From CAZZEX01 sp964653285 (GTDB taxonomy: Bacteria > Chloroflexota > Anaerolineae > B4-G1), in contig CAZZEX010000023.1 in the NCBI GenBank assembly GCA_964653285.1, forward strand, positions 1 to 55,825: a stretch of DNA of 55,825 bases, read 5' to 3'. The translations under genes and the position numbers were made by a program. The notes below the pieces were generated by a model. The model searched no databases and was not told the origin of the DNA. It was given only the letters and a program-made list of their open reading frames with translations. Shown in pieces: positions 15,916 to 25,169 of this stretch (within the stretch, counting starts at the first letter, position 1; every line of letters begins with the position of its first letter).

Positions 15916-17826
15916 ATGAACGTGGAAAGAAAACCTCGTCTGAAGAAACTTCTCCATCCTGAGCAGATCATAACGCTCCTGAGGGACTTCGCGCCGCTGT
16001 TTGGGCCAGAGGTTTCCCTGGCCGTGAGCGACGAGGCTGACCATCTCCTGGGAAGCCACCAACCTTTCCCGCCGCAGGTCGCCCACGCCCTCTGGAAGGC
16101 CGCACCAGAAGCGGCAGAGGTCGCGATCACCTCCCAGGGAGCGGCAACGCCCATCTGCGTGGAGGCGCAGCAGGTGGGGCTGATCCTGGCCGCCGGCCCG
16201 CTGCCCCCGCCAGCCCGGACGCAAGCCGCACTGACCGCATTGAGACGCGCCCTGGAGTCCCTGGCCGGGGTCGCTCTGGAGAGACGGGCCATCGCCCGCG
16301 AGGCACTGGACCGCTACCGGGAGATCAACCTGCTCTACAACCTGGGAGAGACACTGGCTACCTGTCTGGACGTGAACGAGCTCCTCCAGCGGGTGCTGAC
16401 CGAGGCAAGCCAGATCATCCAGGCCCATCAGGGTGCAATCCTGCTCTACGACGAGGCAGGGGAACTGGTCACCGCTGCCAGCACCGGGCTGATAGAGGAA
16501 CTGGAGACAGCGATGGTGGAAGGACACACGCTGGCGGAGGCGGTGGCCCGCACAGGGAAACCTCAGATCGTCAACGACTTCGACCTTTTCCCTAATGGAG
16601 AGCAGCAGATGTCGCTCTTGGCCGTCCCACTGCTCACCTCCGAACGGCGACTGGGGGTCATCCTCCTGGCCAGCAAAGCCGAGGGAGCGATCTTCACGGC
16701 CGGTGACGAGAAGCTGCTATCTGCCCTGGCCTGGCAGGCAGCCATCGCCCTGGAGAATGCCCGCCTCTTCGACAACGTGAGGCAGCAGCGGGACGAGATC
16801 GCCACGATGAAACACTATATGGACAGTATCTTCGCCAGCATCACCAGCGGCGTCATCACCACCGACACTCACGATGTCATCACTGCCTTCAACCGGGCCG
16901 CCGAGATGATCCTGCGCATCCCGGCCCGGCAGGCGGTGAACCATCCCTACCACCAGGTGCTTGGTTTCCTACGCAGCACTTCTCTCCCTGCCCTCGTCAA
17001 GGACGTGCGCCAGCACCGCAGAACCTACGTTGATCAGGAGATCTGCCCCTACCTTCCACATGGAGAACAACTCCACCTGAACGTGAGCATCTCCACGCTT
17101 CAAGGAAGCGGGGGGGAGACTCTGGGGGTAGCGATTGTGGTGGACGACGTGACGGAAAAGCGGCGATACGAGCGGGAGCGGGCCCTGGTCCGCCGCTATC
17201 TGCCGTCTGGGCTGGTGGACCGGCTCCCCCACGACCTGGCTGAACTGGGGCTGCGCGGGGAGCGGCGAGTTATCACTTCCCTCTTTGCTGACATCCAGGG
17301 CTTCACTGGGTTCAGTGAGGTCAACCCACCCGAGCGAGTCATGGAGGTGCTCAACAATTATCTCTCCCTGGCCGAGGCAGCGATCCGCTTCAACCGGGGC
17401 ATCGTAGACAAGTACGTGGGGGATGCGGTGATGGCCCTCTTCAACACACCGCTTCTGGAGGAAGAAGAGCACGCCTGGCGAGCGGTGCGGACGGCCTGGA
17501 CGCTGAAGGAAGCGGTGGAATCCTACCATCACCACGTCGTCCCGGAGGAGCGGCTCTTCCTGAACATAGGTGTCTGCACGGGAGTGGCCGTGGTGGGTAA
17601 TGTGGGAACTGAGGACCGGATGGAGTACACAGCCATTGGGGACACGGTCAACCTGGCCAAGCGGTTGCAGGAGAGCGCTCAGCCGGGGCAGATCCTCATC
17701 TCTCACATGACATGGGAGATGGTGCGAGATCGGGTGCAGGTAAACCCCCTGCCAGCCATACGCGTCAGGGGGCGACAGGCCCTTACCCGCATCTACGAGG
17801 TGGTAGACCTGGTTACTGACAGGTGA
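15916..17826 (+). CDS. GAF/PAS-regulated class III adenylate/guanylate cyclase
   Basis: A 636-residue soluble protein. An N-terminal region of about 130 residues is unrecognised; a GAF domain spans about 135-300 (LLYNLGETLATCLDVNELLQ), a PAS domain follows (MDSIFASITSGVITTDTHDV), and a class III cyclase catalytic domain covers about 440-620. The metal-binding aspartates are Asp459 (SLFADIQGFTGFS) and Asp503 (YVGDAVMALF); GVAVVGNVGTEDRMEYTAIGDTVNLA is the typical core. It should make a cyclic nucleotide in response to GAF/PAS signals. I cannot decide between cAMP and cGMP. It starts 26 nt after the sensor kinase and probably shares its transcript. Confidence 0.9.
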   Translation: MNVERKPRLKKLLHPEQIITLLRDFAPLFGPEVSLAVSDEADHLLGSHQPFPPQVAHALWKAAPEAAEVAITSQGAATPICVEAQQVGLILAAGPLPPPARTQAALTALRRALESLAGVALERRAIAREALDRYREINLLYNLGETLATCLDVNELLQRVLTEASQIIQAHQGAILLYDEAGELVTAASTGLIEELETAMVEGHTLAEAVARTGKPQIVNDFDLFPNGEQQMSLLAVPLLTSERRLGVILLASKAEGAIFTAGDEKLLSALAWQAAIALENARLFDNVRQQRDEIATMKHYMDSIFASITSGVITTDTHDVITAFNRAAEMILRIPARQAVNHPYHQVLGFLRSTSLPALVKDVRQHRRTYVDQEICPYLPHGEQLHLNVSISTLQGSGGETLGVAIVVDDVTEKRRYERERALVRRYLPSGLVDRLPHDLAELGLRGERRVITSLFADIQGFTGFSEVNPPERVMEVLNNYLSLAEAAIRFNRGIVDKYVGDAVMALFNTPLLEEEEHAWRAVRTAWTLKEAVESYHHHVVPEERLFLNIGVCTGVAVVGNVGTEDRMEYTAIGDTVNLAKRLQESAQPGQILISHMTWEMVRDRVQVNPLPAIRVRGRQALTRIYEVVDLVTDR

Positions 17827-17859
17827 ATGGCTAGTGGCGCGCCTCCGCCCTCTACGCCC

Positions 17860-18960
17860 TCACGCGCTGAAGCGGAACAGACATACATCCCCGTCCTGGA
17901 CCTGGTAATCGCGGCCCTCAATGCGCAAGATTCCTCGCTCCCGCGCCGCGTGCCAGTTCCCCACCCCCATCAACTGCTCGAAACCCACCACTTCGGCACG
18001 GATGAAACCGCGCTCCATCTGGCTGTGGACTTTGCCGGCCGCCTGATGCGCTTTGGTGCCGCGCTGGATGGCCCAGGCTCGTACCTCTAGCCCACCTGCG
18101 ATGGTGAAGAAGGTGATCAGATCAAGCACCGCATAGCCCGCCTGGGCCAGCACCTCTAACCCGGAACGCTCCAGTCCCACCTCTGTGCGGTAAGCAGCGG
18201 CCTCGTCAGGAGGCCATTCGCTCAGGTCAGCCTCCAGTTGAGCACAGAGGACGGCACAGAGGGCCTCTTCCTCCTTCGCCACGCGAGCAACCTCTTCGGC
18301 CAGCGGGCCACCATCGGGTAGATCCTCCTCGCTGACGTTGGCCACGTAGACGCGCTTCTTGGAGGTAAGCAGGCACATCTCCCGCGCTAACGCCCGCTCA
18401 GCCATCCCGCTTGCTGCCCAGGCAGTGGGTCGCTCTCCAGCCTGCAGGCACGCGCACAACCCTTCCAGCGCCTCCAACTCTGCGGCGTAGTCGCGCGGCC
18501 TGGCCTTAGCCGCCGAACGCACCTTATCCAACCGCCGCTCTGTCACCTCCAAATCGGCCAGGATCAGCTCTAGATCAAGCACATCCAGGTCGCGCAGTGG
18601 GTCTATCGTTCCCTCTACGTGAGCCACATCGGGGTTGGAAAAGCAGCGGCAGACCAGGGCGATGGCATCCACGGTGCGGATGTGGCCCAGGAATTGGTTA
18701 CCCAGCCCTTCGCCCCGGTGGGCACCTCGCACCAGACCCGCGATGTCCACAAACTCAACCGTCGCCGGGGTGACCCGCTCTGGCTCGACTATCCCCGCCA
18801 GTACCTCCAGCCGCGGATCGGGAACCGCCACCACGCCCCGATTGGGCTCAATCGTTGTAAAAGGATAGACAGCCACAGCAGCCCCAGCCCGCGTGAGGGC
18901 GTTAAAGAGAGTAGACTTGCCCACATTGGCCAAGCCTACTATTCCAATTCGCAACACCAT
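17860..18960 (-). CDS. ychF: Redox-responsive ATPase YchF (Obg-family P-loop protein)
   Basis: A 366-residue Obg-like protein. It begins MVLRIGIVGLANVGKSTLFNALTRAG (P-loop), has FVDIAGLVRGAHRGEGLGNQFL (G3), an inserted coiled-coil helical region, VYVANVSEEDLPDGG where the usual NKxE motif is altered as in YchF/Ola1, and a C-terminal TGS-like domain (ITFFTIAGGLEVRAWAIQRGTKAHQAAGKVHSQMERGFIRAEVV). The family prefers ATP and binds ribosomes and stress-related partners. It is convergent with the cyclase gene; the 33-bp gap contains nothing obvious. Confidence 0.96.
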   Translation of the reverse strand: MVLRIGIVGLANVGKSTLFNALTRAGAAVAVYPFTTIEPNRGVVAVPDPRLEVLAGIVEPERVTPATVEFVDIAGLVRGAHRGEGLGNQFLGHIRTVDAIALVCRCFSNPDVAHVEGTIDPLRDLDVLDLELILADLEVTERRLDKVRSAAKARPRDYAAELEALEGLCACLQAGERPTAWAASGMAERALAREMCLLTSKKRVYVANVSEEDLPDGGPLAEEVARVAKEEEALCAVLCAQLEADLSEWPPDEAAAYRTEVGLERSGLEVLAQAGYAVLDLITFFTIAGGLEVRAWAIQRGTKAHQAAGKVHSQMERGFIRAEVVGFEQLMGVGNWHAARERGILRIEGRDYQVQDGDVCLFRFSA

Positions 18961-18975
18961 GTAGCACCTCGTCGT

Positions 18976-21900
18976 CTATTGCGGAACATCCGCCTCCGAC
19001 GGTCCTACCTTACCCAGGGGCAAACTGATGTAGAACGTGCTCCCCTGGTCCAGTTCGCTATCTACCCACACCTTTCCGCCGTGCCGCTCGACGATGGACC
19101 TGACGATCGCTAGCCCCAGGCCGGTTCCCTGTATGCCAATCGTGTCGCGCCGCTTGACGCGGTAGAATTTCTCAAACAGGCGCACGTGGTCGTCCGGGGC
19201 AATGCCAATGCCCGTGTCGGCGACGCGGATCACCGCCTGCTCGTCGCGCACTGATAACCCCACCGTCACGACGCCGCCACTGAGGGTATACTTGATCGCG
19301 TTATCTACCAGATTGGTGATCGCCTGGCGCAGCAACGCCGCATCACCTGCGACCACTGCCGCGCCTTCAGCCGGCTCCAGCCGCAGGGTGAGCCCTTTAG
19401 CAGTCGCCCGGGCTCGCATGCCGTCCACCGCTTCAACCAGGATTGCTCCCAGATGGCAAGGCTTGCGCTCCAGTCCCACGCCAGCCTCGATGCGCCCCAA
19501 GTCGAGCAAATCGTCAATCAGTTCACTCATCTGCCCAACGCCGTGCAGGATCTTCTCGACGTACTCGCGCTGCTTATCGCTGAGTTCGTTCACCATTGGA
19601 AGCATGGTCGCATAGCCGCGCATAAACGTCAGTGGCGCGCGCAAGTCGTGCGAGACCGTCGCCACAAACTCCGACTTCAACTCGTCCAGTTCCTTGAAGT
19701 ACGTGACGTCACGCATCACGACTACGCGGCCGATCCGTTCGCCATCGGCACTCAAGATGGTCGAAACGCTGGCGTACAATGTCCGGCCATCGGGCAGAGG
19801 AACCTCCTCAGTCAATGCCTCGCTGGGAGGCAATGGCTCCTCAAAGACCCGTGCCAACGCGGGGGCCAATTCAGCCTCATTGACCTTCTGACCTACGACT
19901 GTGTCGGCTGTGATGTCAAAGGCCTGTTCAGCGGCCGGGTTAACCAACAGGATGCGGTCATCACGATCAGTGACCAGAACAGCGTCGGTAGTGCTGGTGA
20001 GAATTGCCGCCAGACGCCGTCGCCCGCCCTCTGCAGCCTGGAACAGACGGGCATTCTCCACCAGCACAGCCGTCTGGCTGGCCAGTGTGGAGAGCAGGTC
20101 AATCTCTGAGGCGTCGAACTGGCGTACCGTCCCATACCCCACCCACATCACAGCCGGCACCTGGTCTTTGGTGCGTACGGGCAGTGCGACGGCGGCCTTG
20201 ATTGGCCCTTCTAGCACCTCAGGCTCGGCCAGAGTCCTGGCCCGGGCCAGATTTTCCACGACCAGGGGTGACTCCATGTCCCTGGCCGCGGTAGCGAGTG
20301 CGCGGTCGAGTGCTCCCCACCCCTCGCGTGGTTCTCCCCGCGCCATCACCATCTGCGGGTCACCGCCAGCCGAAAGGAGGACAATGCGAGCTACCTGGGC
20401 ATTGGTTGCCTGAAGCGCTCCTTCGAGGATGAACGGCATCCCCTTGGGCAACTCCAGCGTCGCCGAAACCGCCTGGCTGATCTGGAGCAGCAAGGAAAGG
20501 TCTTCCAGACGACCTTTTAACCGCACACGCATACCCTCAAATGCATCTCCTACCCGAGCCACCTCGTCGTCGCCAGGCACCCGCACCGGCTGTGTAAGAT
20601 CACCCTCAGCGATGCGGTCGGCTGCAGTGGCCAACTGCGTGAGCGGCCGGGTCAGCCACCTGGTGAACAACGGGATGACGATCACCAACCCACCCCCCAG
20701 CAGAACCTGGAGAAGAAGCAGAGGTGTCGCAATCTGTGTGGCCTGCTCCAGCACGACATCGTAGGGGAGACAAATCACGACCGCCCACGGGTACCCTTCC
20801 ACAGGCAGGTAGTAGACCAACTGGCGTGTGTTGTCCCTGGGATTACGACTTTCATAGACCCGACCCCGCAGCACAGTGCGAATGCGGGGACGGTCCTCAT
20901 CTATGTGCCACTCAGCGAGAAGCATACCAGGATCGGAATGGGCAACGATATGCCCTTCTGAATCCACCACAAATCCCTCACCACGATCACGGGTCCACTG
21001 TAGACCCGCCAGTGCCCGACTCATCACCGGATTGACGTCAAGTCGAGTGCGTCCCAGCAACGCCCCGAAGCGCTCGCCGGTTACCTCGTCCTCCATTGGT
21101 GCCAGGAATGAAAGGATGACCTCTTCCCTCCGTGAGCGATGCGCGGTGCTGATCTGCGTTGCGCCGCTATCAAGTACATGCTGTAAAAGTACCTTTTCTT
21201 GTGACGTCAGGTCCGGGTCACCAGTCGGCGCTGGGGGATACATCGCCAGCCGCTGTCCGGTCAAGCCAAATAACACCAACTGGTCGAAGAACGCCACTGC
21301 TCGCAAGTCGCTGCGCAGACAGTCCTCCAGCGCGGTCGGATCGCCGTGCCACAGCACCTCATCGTTAGCGAACTCCGCTAGCAGCCCCTGCCCGGTGTGG
21401 ATAAAGTAAGGGACATCCTCAACGGCGCCATTGGCATCCCGCGCCATCTCGTCCACCGCGTCCGAAGTCGCTACCCGCAGAGTCGTTACCGTCACGGCAT
21501 AGACCAGCACAAAGGTCATGATCAATATCAGGGGCACGAACAGGAAAAGCAGCCTGCGACTCAGGGTGCGGCTGTAGGGGGGGGATTGGTGCGCCACGCG
21601 GATGGGGCGGAGATGGGGGAAGAGCAGATAGACCACCTGGACGATGATTGCCGCCACAAGGCTTTCCAGCAACATAGGGCCAAGATGGGCCCACGTCAAC
21701 GTCCATGCGTAATCGAGCCCAGCCATCCCCGAATCGGCCGCATGGGCAAACACCGATAGCAATAGCGACGATGATGCGAAGAGAGACGCTAGAGGTCCTG
21801 CGACGAGGGGCTGGCGCACGACGAGCGGCAGGCGGCCTCGATAGTCCTGGCGCAGAAAGAACCCGATCAGAAAACCAAAGAAAGCAAAATGAAAAGGATC

Positions 21901-22263
21901 AGTGATACCGCCGGTCGTCATCCCGGCACGCAAGATTCCGCCGACCAATCCCACCAGCAACGCTGGCCCTGCGCCCAACCAGGCCCCAGCGACAACGACC
22001 GGCAGCGCCAGCAGCGACGCAAATGGTTGAGCGGGTTGGGCGGGAACGTTGGGAGGTGGTAACAGGTTGGGTGGAGAGAAAGGTATCACCCACAAAGCCG
22101 CCAACAAGGGAGCCACCAGCAGACCCAGAAGCAGAAGAAGACGACGCCAGCCTAATCCTTTGAAATCGCGCCGGGCATAGACGAGAAGCGTAAACGTCAT
22201 CAGCACGTAGAATGCCATGAGGGGGTATTCCCAGATTTCAGGTGTAAGGAAGGTTAGATTCAT
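18976..22263 (-). CDS. Membrane sensor histidine kinase with MASE-like, Cache, HAMP, GAF and PAS domains
   Basis: About 1095 residues. The first 240 residues contain about seven hydrophobic helices resembling an integral membrane sensor. A periplasmic Cache-like domain follows (DEMARDANGAVEDVPYFIHTG ... GEGFVVDSEGHIVAHSDPG), then a helix, HAMP (RWLTRPLTQLATAADRIAEG), GAF, PAS (LAAILTSTTDAVLVTDRDD), HisKA with His872 in FVATVSHDLRAPLTFMRG, and HATPase_c (NLVDNAIKYTLSGG, DTGIGIAPDD, GTGLGLAIVRSI). The start ATG 22263 was chosen because it has a purine-rich AGGGGAA site and fits the promoter. No cognate regulator is adjacent. Two sensory layers (outside Cache, inside GAF/PAS) suggest integration of environmental and cytoplasmic cues. 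Confidence 0.9.
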   Translation of the reverse strand: MNLTFLTPEIWEYPLMAFYVLMTFTLLVYARRDFKGLGWRRLLLLLGLLVAPLLAALWVIPFSPPNLLPPPNVPAQPAQPFASLLALPVVVAGAWLGAGPALLVGLVGGILRAGMTTGGITDPFHFAFFGFLIGFFLRQDYRGRLPLVVRQPLVAGPLASLFASSSLLLSVFAHAADSGMAGLDYAWTLTWAHLGPMLLESLVAAIIVQVVYLLFPHLRPIRVAHQSPPYSRTLSRRLLFLFVPLILIMTFVLVYAVTVTTLRVATSDAVDEMARDANGAVEDVPYFIHTGQGLLAEFANDEVLWHGDPTALEDCLRSDLRAVAFFDQLVLFGLTGQRLAMYPPAPTGDPDLTSQEKVLLQHVLDSGATQISTAHRSRREEVILSFLAPMEDEVTGERFGALLGRTRLDVNPVMSRALAGLQWTRDRGEGFVVDSEGHIVAHSDPGMLLAEWHIDEDRPRIRTVLRGRVYESRNPRDNTRQLVYYLPVEGYPWAVVICLPYDVVLEQATQIATPLLLLQVLLGGGLVIVIPLFTRWLTRPLTQLATAADRIAEGDLTQPVRVPGDDEVARVGDAFEGMRVRLKGRLEDLSLLLQISQAVSATLELPKGMPFILEGALQATNAQVARIVLLSAGGDPQMVMARGEPREGWGALDRALATAARDMESPLVVENLARARTLAEPEVLEGPIKAAVALPVRTKDQVPAVMWVGYGTVRQFDASEIDLLSTLASQTAVLVENARLFQAAEGGRRRLAAILTSTTDAVLVTDRDDRILLVNPAAEQAFDITADTVVGQKVNEAELAPALARVFEEPLPPSEALTEEVPLPDGRTLYASVSTILSADGERIGRVVVMRDVTYFKELDELKSEFVATVSHDLRAPLTFMRGYATMLPMVNELSDKQREYVEKILHGVGQMSELIDDLLDLGRIEAGVGLERKPCHLGAILVEAVDGMRARATAKGLTLRLEPAEGAAVVAGDAALLRQAITNLVDNAIKYTLSGGVVTVGLSVRDEQAVIRVADTGIGIAPDDHVRLFEKFYRVKRRDTIGIQGTGLGLAIVRSIVERHGGKVWVDSELDQGSTFYISLPLGKVGPSEADVPQ

Positions 22264-22308
22264 ATTGTTCCCCTTTCTCCCATGTAGGGGAGAGTTGCCA
22301 CCTTGGAG

Positions 22309-22336
22309 ATTATAACACACCACGGAAATAATTCAA
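22309..22336 (-). promoter_or_regulatory. Promoter of the Cache-domain sensor kinase
   Basis: TTGAAT (22331-22336) and TATAAT (22309-22314) separated by 16 bp on the minus strand, about 45 nt before the ATG. Confidence 0.65.
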
Positions 22337-22339
22337 ACC

Positions 22340-22367
22340 TTGCCCACACATCCAACACGAGTATAAT
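22340..22367 (+). promoter_or_regulatory. Divergent promoter for the yajC operon
   Basis: TTGCCC (22340-22345) and TATAAT (22362-22367) with a 16-bp gap. It is back to back with the sensor-kinase promoter; the leader to yajC is about 115 nt. Confidence 0.6.
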
Positions 22368-22489
22368 ATGCCTGAGACACTGGATAGTTTACCAACTCAG
22401 GGCCGGAACCCTACTCATGTCCGCCAACCCTCCGCAAAGGGACTACCGGATGTCGGGAGAGCACCAAAGCCATCAATAGGAGCGTAAGC

Positions 22490-22756
22490 GTGGAAACTAA
22501 ACAAATCGTCATCCTGATCGTTGGCCTCGTCCTGCTAAGCGTGCCCATGTTCTTGCCGCAGTGGCAGGCCCGGCGGCGGCGGCAGAAGCAGATGGCCAAA
22601 CTGCACGTGGGCGACGAGGTCATGACCGTCGGCGGGATCATTGGCAAACTGACGTACTTCAACACCGAGGAAAACCGCGCCCGCATCGAAATCGCACCCG
22701 GAGTAGGGATGCAGGTTGTGCTGACCGCCATCAGCCGCACGCTCACACCGTCCTGA
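22490..22756 (+). CDS. yajC: Preprotein translocase subunit YajC
   Basis: An 88-residue protein with one N-terminal membrane helix (IVILIVGLVLLSVPMFL), a basic stretch (QARRRRQKQMAKL) and the YajC core (HVGDEVMTVGGIIGKL ... VLTAISRTL). It associates with SecDF; those genes are not in view. The start codon is GTG at 22490 with TAGGAG upstream. Confidence 0.92.
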   Translation: METKQIVILIVGLVLLSVPMFLPQWQARRRRQKQMAKLHVGDEVMTVGGIIGKLTYFNTEENRARIEIAPGVGMQVVLTAISRTLTPS

Positions 22757-22778
22757 TACTCCTGATCTAACCTGTCAA

Positions 22779-23483
22779 ATGGAAATCAAGGTTGCTGTTG
22801 CCAAGGTGGGCAAATGGGCCACCAGCGAGAGCGGGGACACGCTGGAAATGATCGAACGCCCTCACGGCGGCTTTTCCTTCGTGCTGGTAGACGGTCAGCG
22901 TTCAGGGCGGGCAGCCAAAGCCATCAGCAACCTCGTGGCCCGCAAGGCAGTCACCGAACTGGCAGAGGGAGTACGCGATGGGGCGGCAGCCCGCGCGGCC
23001 CACGATTATCTTTACACTTACAAAGGCGGCAAGGTCTCGGCCACGCTTAACATCCTCTCGGTGGACCTGGCTTCCAGCACACTGGTGCTTTCGCGCAACA
23101 GCCACTGTCCTATCATCGTCATCACCTCCGCCGGCGGGTTACGGCTGCTCGACGAACCATCGGGACCGGTCGGCATGCAACGTGGCACCAAGCCGCAGAT
23201 CACCGAGTTGCCGCTGGACGCAGGGACCGTGGTGGTGGTCTACACGGACGGCCTGGAGATGGCCGGAGCGCGCTCAAGCCTCGTCTTCGACGTCCCGGCG
23301 GCGGTGCGCGAACTGACAGCCGAGGGCAACGCAAGCGCCAAGCAGTTGGCCGATAGCCTGCTTGAACGGGCGCTGGCGCTGGACGAGGGGCGGCCCCACG
23401 ACGACATCAGCGTGCTTGTGCTGTGCGTCCTGGACCGCGTGGGCGATGGCGTGCGCCGCCTGGCACTTAGGCTCCCTTTGTGA
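22779..23483 (+). CDS. SpoIIE-type PP2C serine phosphatase
   Basis: A 234-residue, single-domain phosphatase. It shows GGFSFVLVDGQRSGRAAKAISNLVARKAV (first metal-site region), SATLNILSVDLASSTLVLSRNSHCPIIVI, then VVVVYTDGLEMAGAR with the metal-binding TDG, and HDDISVLVLCVL at the end. This matches SpoIIE/RsbU-like enzymes that dephosphorylate anti-anti-sigma factors or other phosphoproteins. It has no sensory domain of its own. It is followed by a TrkA-domain protein after only 8 nt. No anti-sigma gene is adjacent. Confidence 0.88.
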   Translation: MEIKVAVAKVGKWATSESGDTLEMIERPHGGFSFVLVDGQRSGRAAKAISNLVARKAVTELAEGVRDGAAARAAHDYLYTYKGGKVSATLNILSVDLASSTLVLSRNSHCPIIVITSAGGLRLLDEPSGPVGMQRGTKPQITELPLDAGTVVVVYTDGLEMAGARSSLVFDVPAAVRELTAEGNASAKQLADSLLERALALDEGRPHDDISVLVLCVLDRVGDGVRRLALRLPL

Positions 23484-23491
23484 GGTGCACG

Positions 23492-24553
23492 ATGCGGTCC
23501 CGTAACTTCCGCCGGTACCTGAGAGCCCTGTGGCGTGACACTCGGGTGCTGGTACGTCAATTTCGCGTCTCTTTGCTCGCCTTCGTCACACTCCTCTGCG
23601 TAGGCACCTTGTCCTTGCACTTCTTCTACCTCTACCCCGACACTGGACAGCGCCTCGGTTGGGCTGAAGCACTGCACGCTACCTTCATGCTCATCCTCGC
23701 GGAGATTACCCTCCCGTTTCCCACAGTGCCGGGACTGCAAATCCTGTTCTTCGCCGTTCCCCCCATCGGACTGGCTGTTGTCGCCAACAGTGTCCTGCGC
23801 TTCGGCGTGGCGCTGTTCAACCGTCGCGAGCGAAAGGAGGCCTGGCAAGTGGCTATCGCTTCAACCTACCGTGACCATATCGTCGTCTGCGGCCTGGGAA
23901 AGGTCGGCTACCGGGTTGTGAAAGAGTTACTCCGCCTGGGAGAAGACATCATCGGCATCGAACACAACGCCGCCGGCCCGTTCCTAGAAGAAATACGCCA
24001 GATGAACGTGCCGGTGTTGCTGGGCGACGCCCGGCAGCGGGAGATGCTGGAAAAGGCCCGCGCACAAGAGGCATCCGCCATCGTCGTCTGCACCCAGGAC
24101 GACTTGACAAACCTGGACATCGCGCTCGACGCCAGGGAACTCAATCCAGGCATCAAGGTGGTGCTGCGCATGTTCGACGCGCAACTGGCAGAGAGGGTGA
24201 AACGTGGGTTCGGCATCCATACCGCCTTCAGCACCTCAGCGCTGGCCGCCCCTATCTTCGCCGCTGCTGCCACACGGGCCCAGATTGACTACTCATTCTA
24301 CGTGGACGATGTATTGATGAACATGGCGCGGGTGACGATACGAACAGGTTCGGCGCTGGAGGGATGCACTATTGGCCAGGTGGAGAGGGAACTCGACCTG
24401 ACGATCATCATGCATAAGGGATCGGATGGCACCGATCTGCACCCCATTCCCAATGTCATGCTCTGCGCTGGCGATTGCTTGGTGGTCTTCGCCTCGCTGG
24501 AATCGCTGGCCCGCCTGCACGGGATGAGCGGTGAGCAACCCGGTCCCACCTGA
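23492..24553 (+). CDS. TrkA-domain (RCK) potassium-channel-like protein
   Basis: About 353 residues. Two hydrophobic helices (LLAFVTLLCVGTLSLHFFY and LQILFFAVPPIGLAVVANSVL) flank a pore-like stretch. An RCK_N/TrkA_N domain follows (HIVVCGLGKVGYRVVKELLR, EDIIGIEHNAAG) and then TrkA_C (GCTIGQVERELDLTIIMHK). The layout is that of a two-helix ligand-gated K+ channel. The canonical selectivity filter TVGYGD is absent; the corresponding segment reads MLILAEITLPFPTVPG. ATG 23492 is preferred over GTG 23480 because GAGGT precedes it. Confidence 0.85.
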   Translation: MRSRNFRRYLRALWRDTRVLVRQFRVSLLAFVTLLCVGTLSLHFFYLYPDTGQRLGWAEALHATFMLILAEITLPFPTVPGLQILFFAVPPIGLAVVANSVLRFGVALFNRRERKEAWQVAIASTYRDHIVVCGLGKVGYRVVKELLRLGEDIIGIEHNAAGPFLEEIRQMNVPVLLGDARQREMLEKARAQEASAIVVCTQDDLTNLDIALDARELNPGIKVVLRMFDAQLAERVKRGFGIHTAFSTSALAAPIFAAAATRAQIDYSFYVDDVLMNMARVTIRTGSALEGCTIGQVERELDLTIIMHKGSDGTDLHPIPNVMLCAGDCLVVFASLESLARLHGMSGEQPGPT

Positions 24554-24624
24554 CGAGAGACCAGCAGCCCGCGTCGCCGCTCGCGGCTGGCACACATGCT
24601 CTCGAGAGAGAAGTCTGCAGACCA

Positions 24625-25059
24625 GTGAAACAGGCCGAACAAGAGAAACGCCCACTGATCGCCGTGGTTGGCCCGTGCGCCTCAGGCAAATCGCTGCTTG
24701 TGCAGACGCTGCGGGCACGGGGGTACAACGCCCGCGAGGTGGCGCAGGAGCACTCCTACGTGCCCACAATGTGGCAACGCATCACCCAACCCGACCTGCT
24801 CGTCTATCTGGACGTCTCCTGGGAGGTGGCCTGCCAGCGCCGGCCCACCGACGTCGGACCAGACTGGTGGGACGAACTGGCACGGCGGCTGTGTCACGCC
24901 CGGCAACACGCGGATTTCTACATCAACACCGACAAGTTAACGCCGCAAGAAGTCCTTGAAAGGGCGCTGGCTTTCCTCAAGAGTTTCCCTCTTCCGCCCA
25001 AATCTGGGGGGAAAGAAGAAGGGCCAGGAGAGACTGATGTTGCAGGTTTAGGCCGCTAA
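24625..25059 (+). CDS. Small P-loop NTPase/kinase-like protein
   Basis: A 144-residue protein with a Walker A motif GPCASGKS at residues 16-23, a short lid-like part (WQRITQPDLLVYLDVSWEVACQRR) and a terminal helix (YINTDKLTPQEVLERALAFLKSF). The look is of a small nucleoside-phosphate kinase, but the substrate is not evident. GTG start. The final 24 residues (PLPPKSGGKEEGPGETD) come from a G/C-rich 'PPxxGG' element and are probably not part of the fold. Confidence 0.7.
   Translation: MKQAEQEKRPLIAVVGPCASGKSLLVQTLRARGYNAREVAQEHSYVPTMWQRITQPDLLVYLDVSWEVACQRRPTDVGPDWWDELARRLCHARQHADFYINTDKLTPQEVLERALAFLKSFPLPPKSGGKEEGPGETDVAGLGR
24985..25040. repeat. G/C-rich 'PPxxGG' element at a gene end
   Basis: The sequence CTTCCGCCCAAATCTGGGGG followed by purine-rich DNA encodes the C-terminus of the P-loop gene. 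It resembles the inserts in alaS (10405-10455) and the membrane-protein gene at 49889-49930. Confidence 0.5.
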
Positions 25060-25068
25060 GGGTATAAT
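25040..25068 (+). promoter_or_regulatory. Promoter of the rseP operon
   Basis: TTGCAG (25040-25045) and TATAAT (25063-25068) spaced 17 bp apart. The leader of about 95 nt contains a 7-bp GC hairpin at 25116-25136. Confidence 0.6.
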
Positions 25069-25169
25069 ATGAGCAGAAAGATTCGCCTGCTAGGAATAGG
25101 CTCAGTGAAAGCGAGGCGGGCGTTGCAAGCGCCCGCTTCTGACTGGGAGCAAGAAGAAGGGCAAGAAAA

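Noticed and set aside
17827..18090. Plus-strand open frame after the cyclase
   Set aside because: It is the complement of the conserved C-terminus of ychF.
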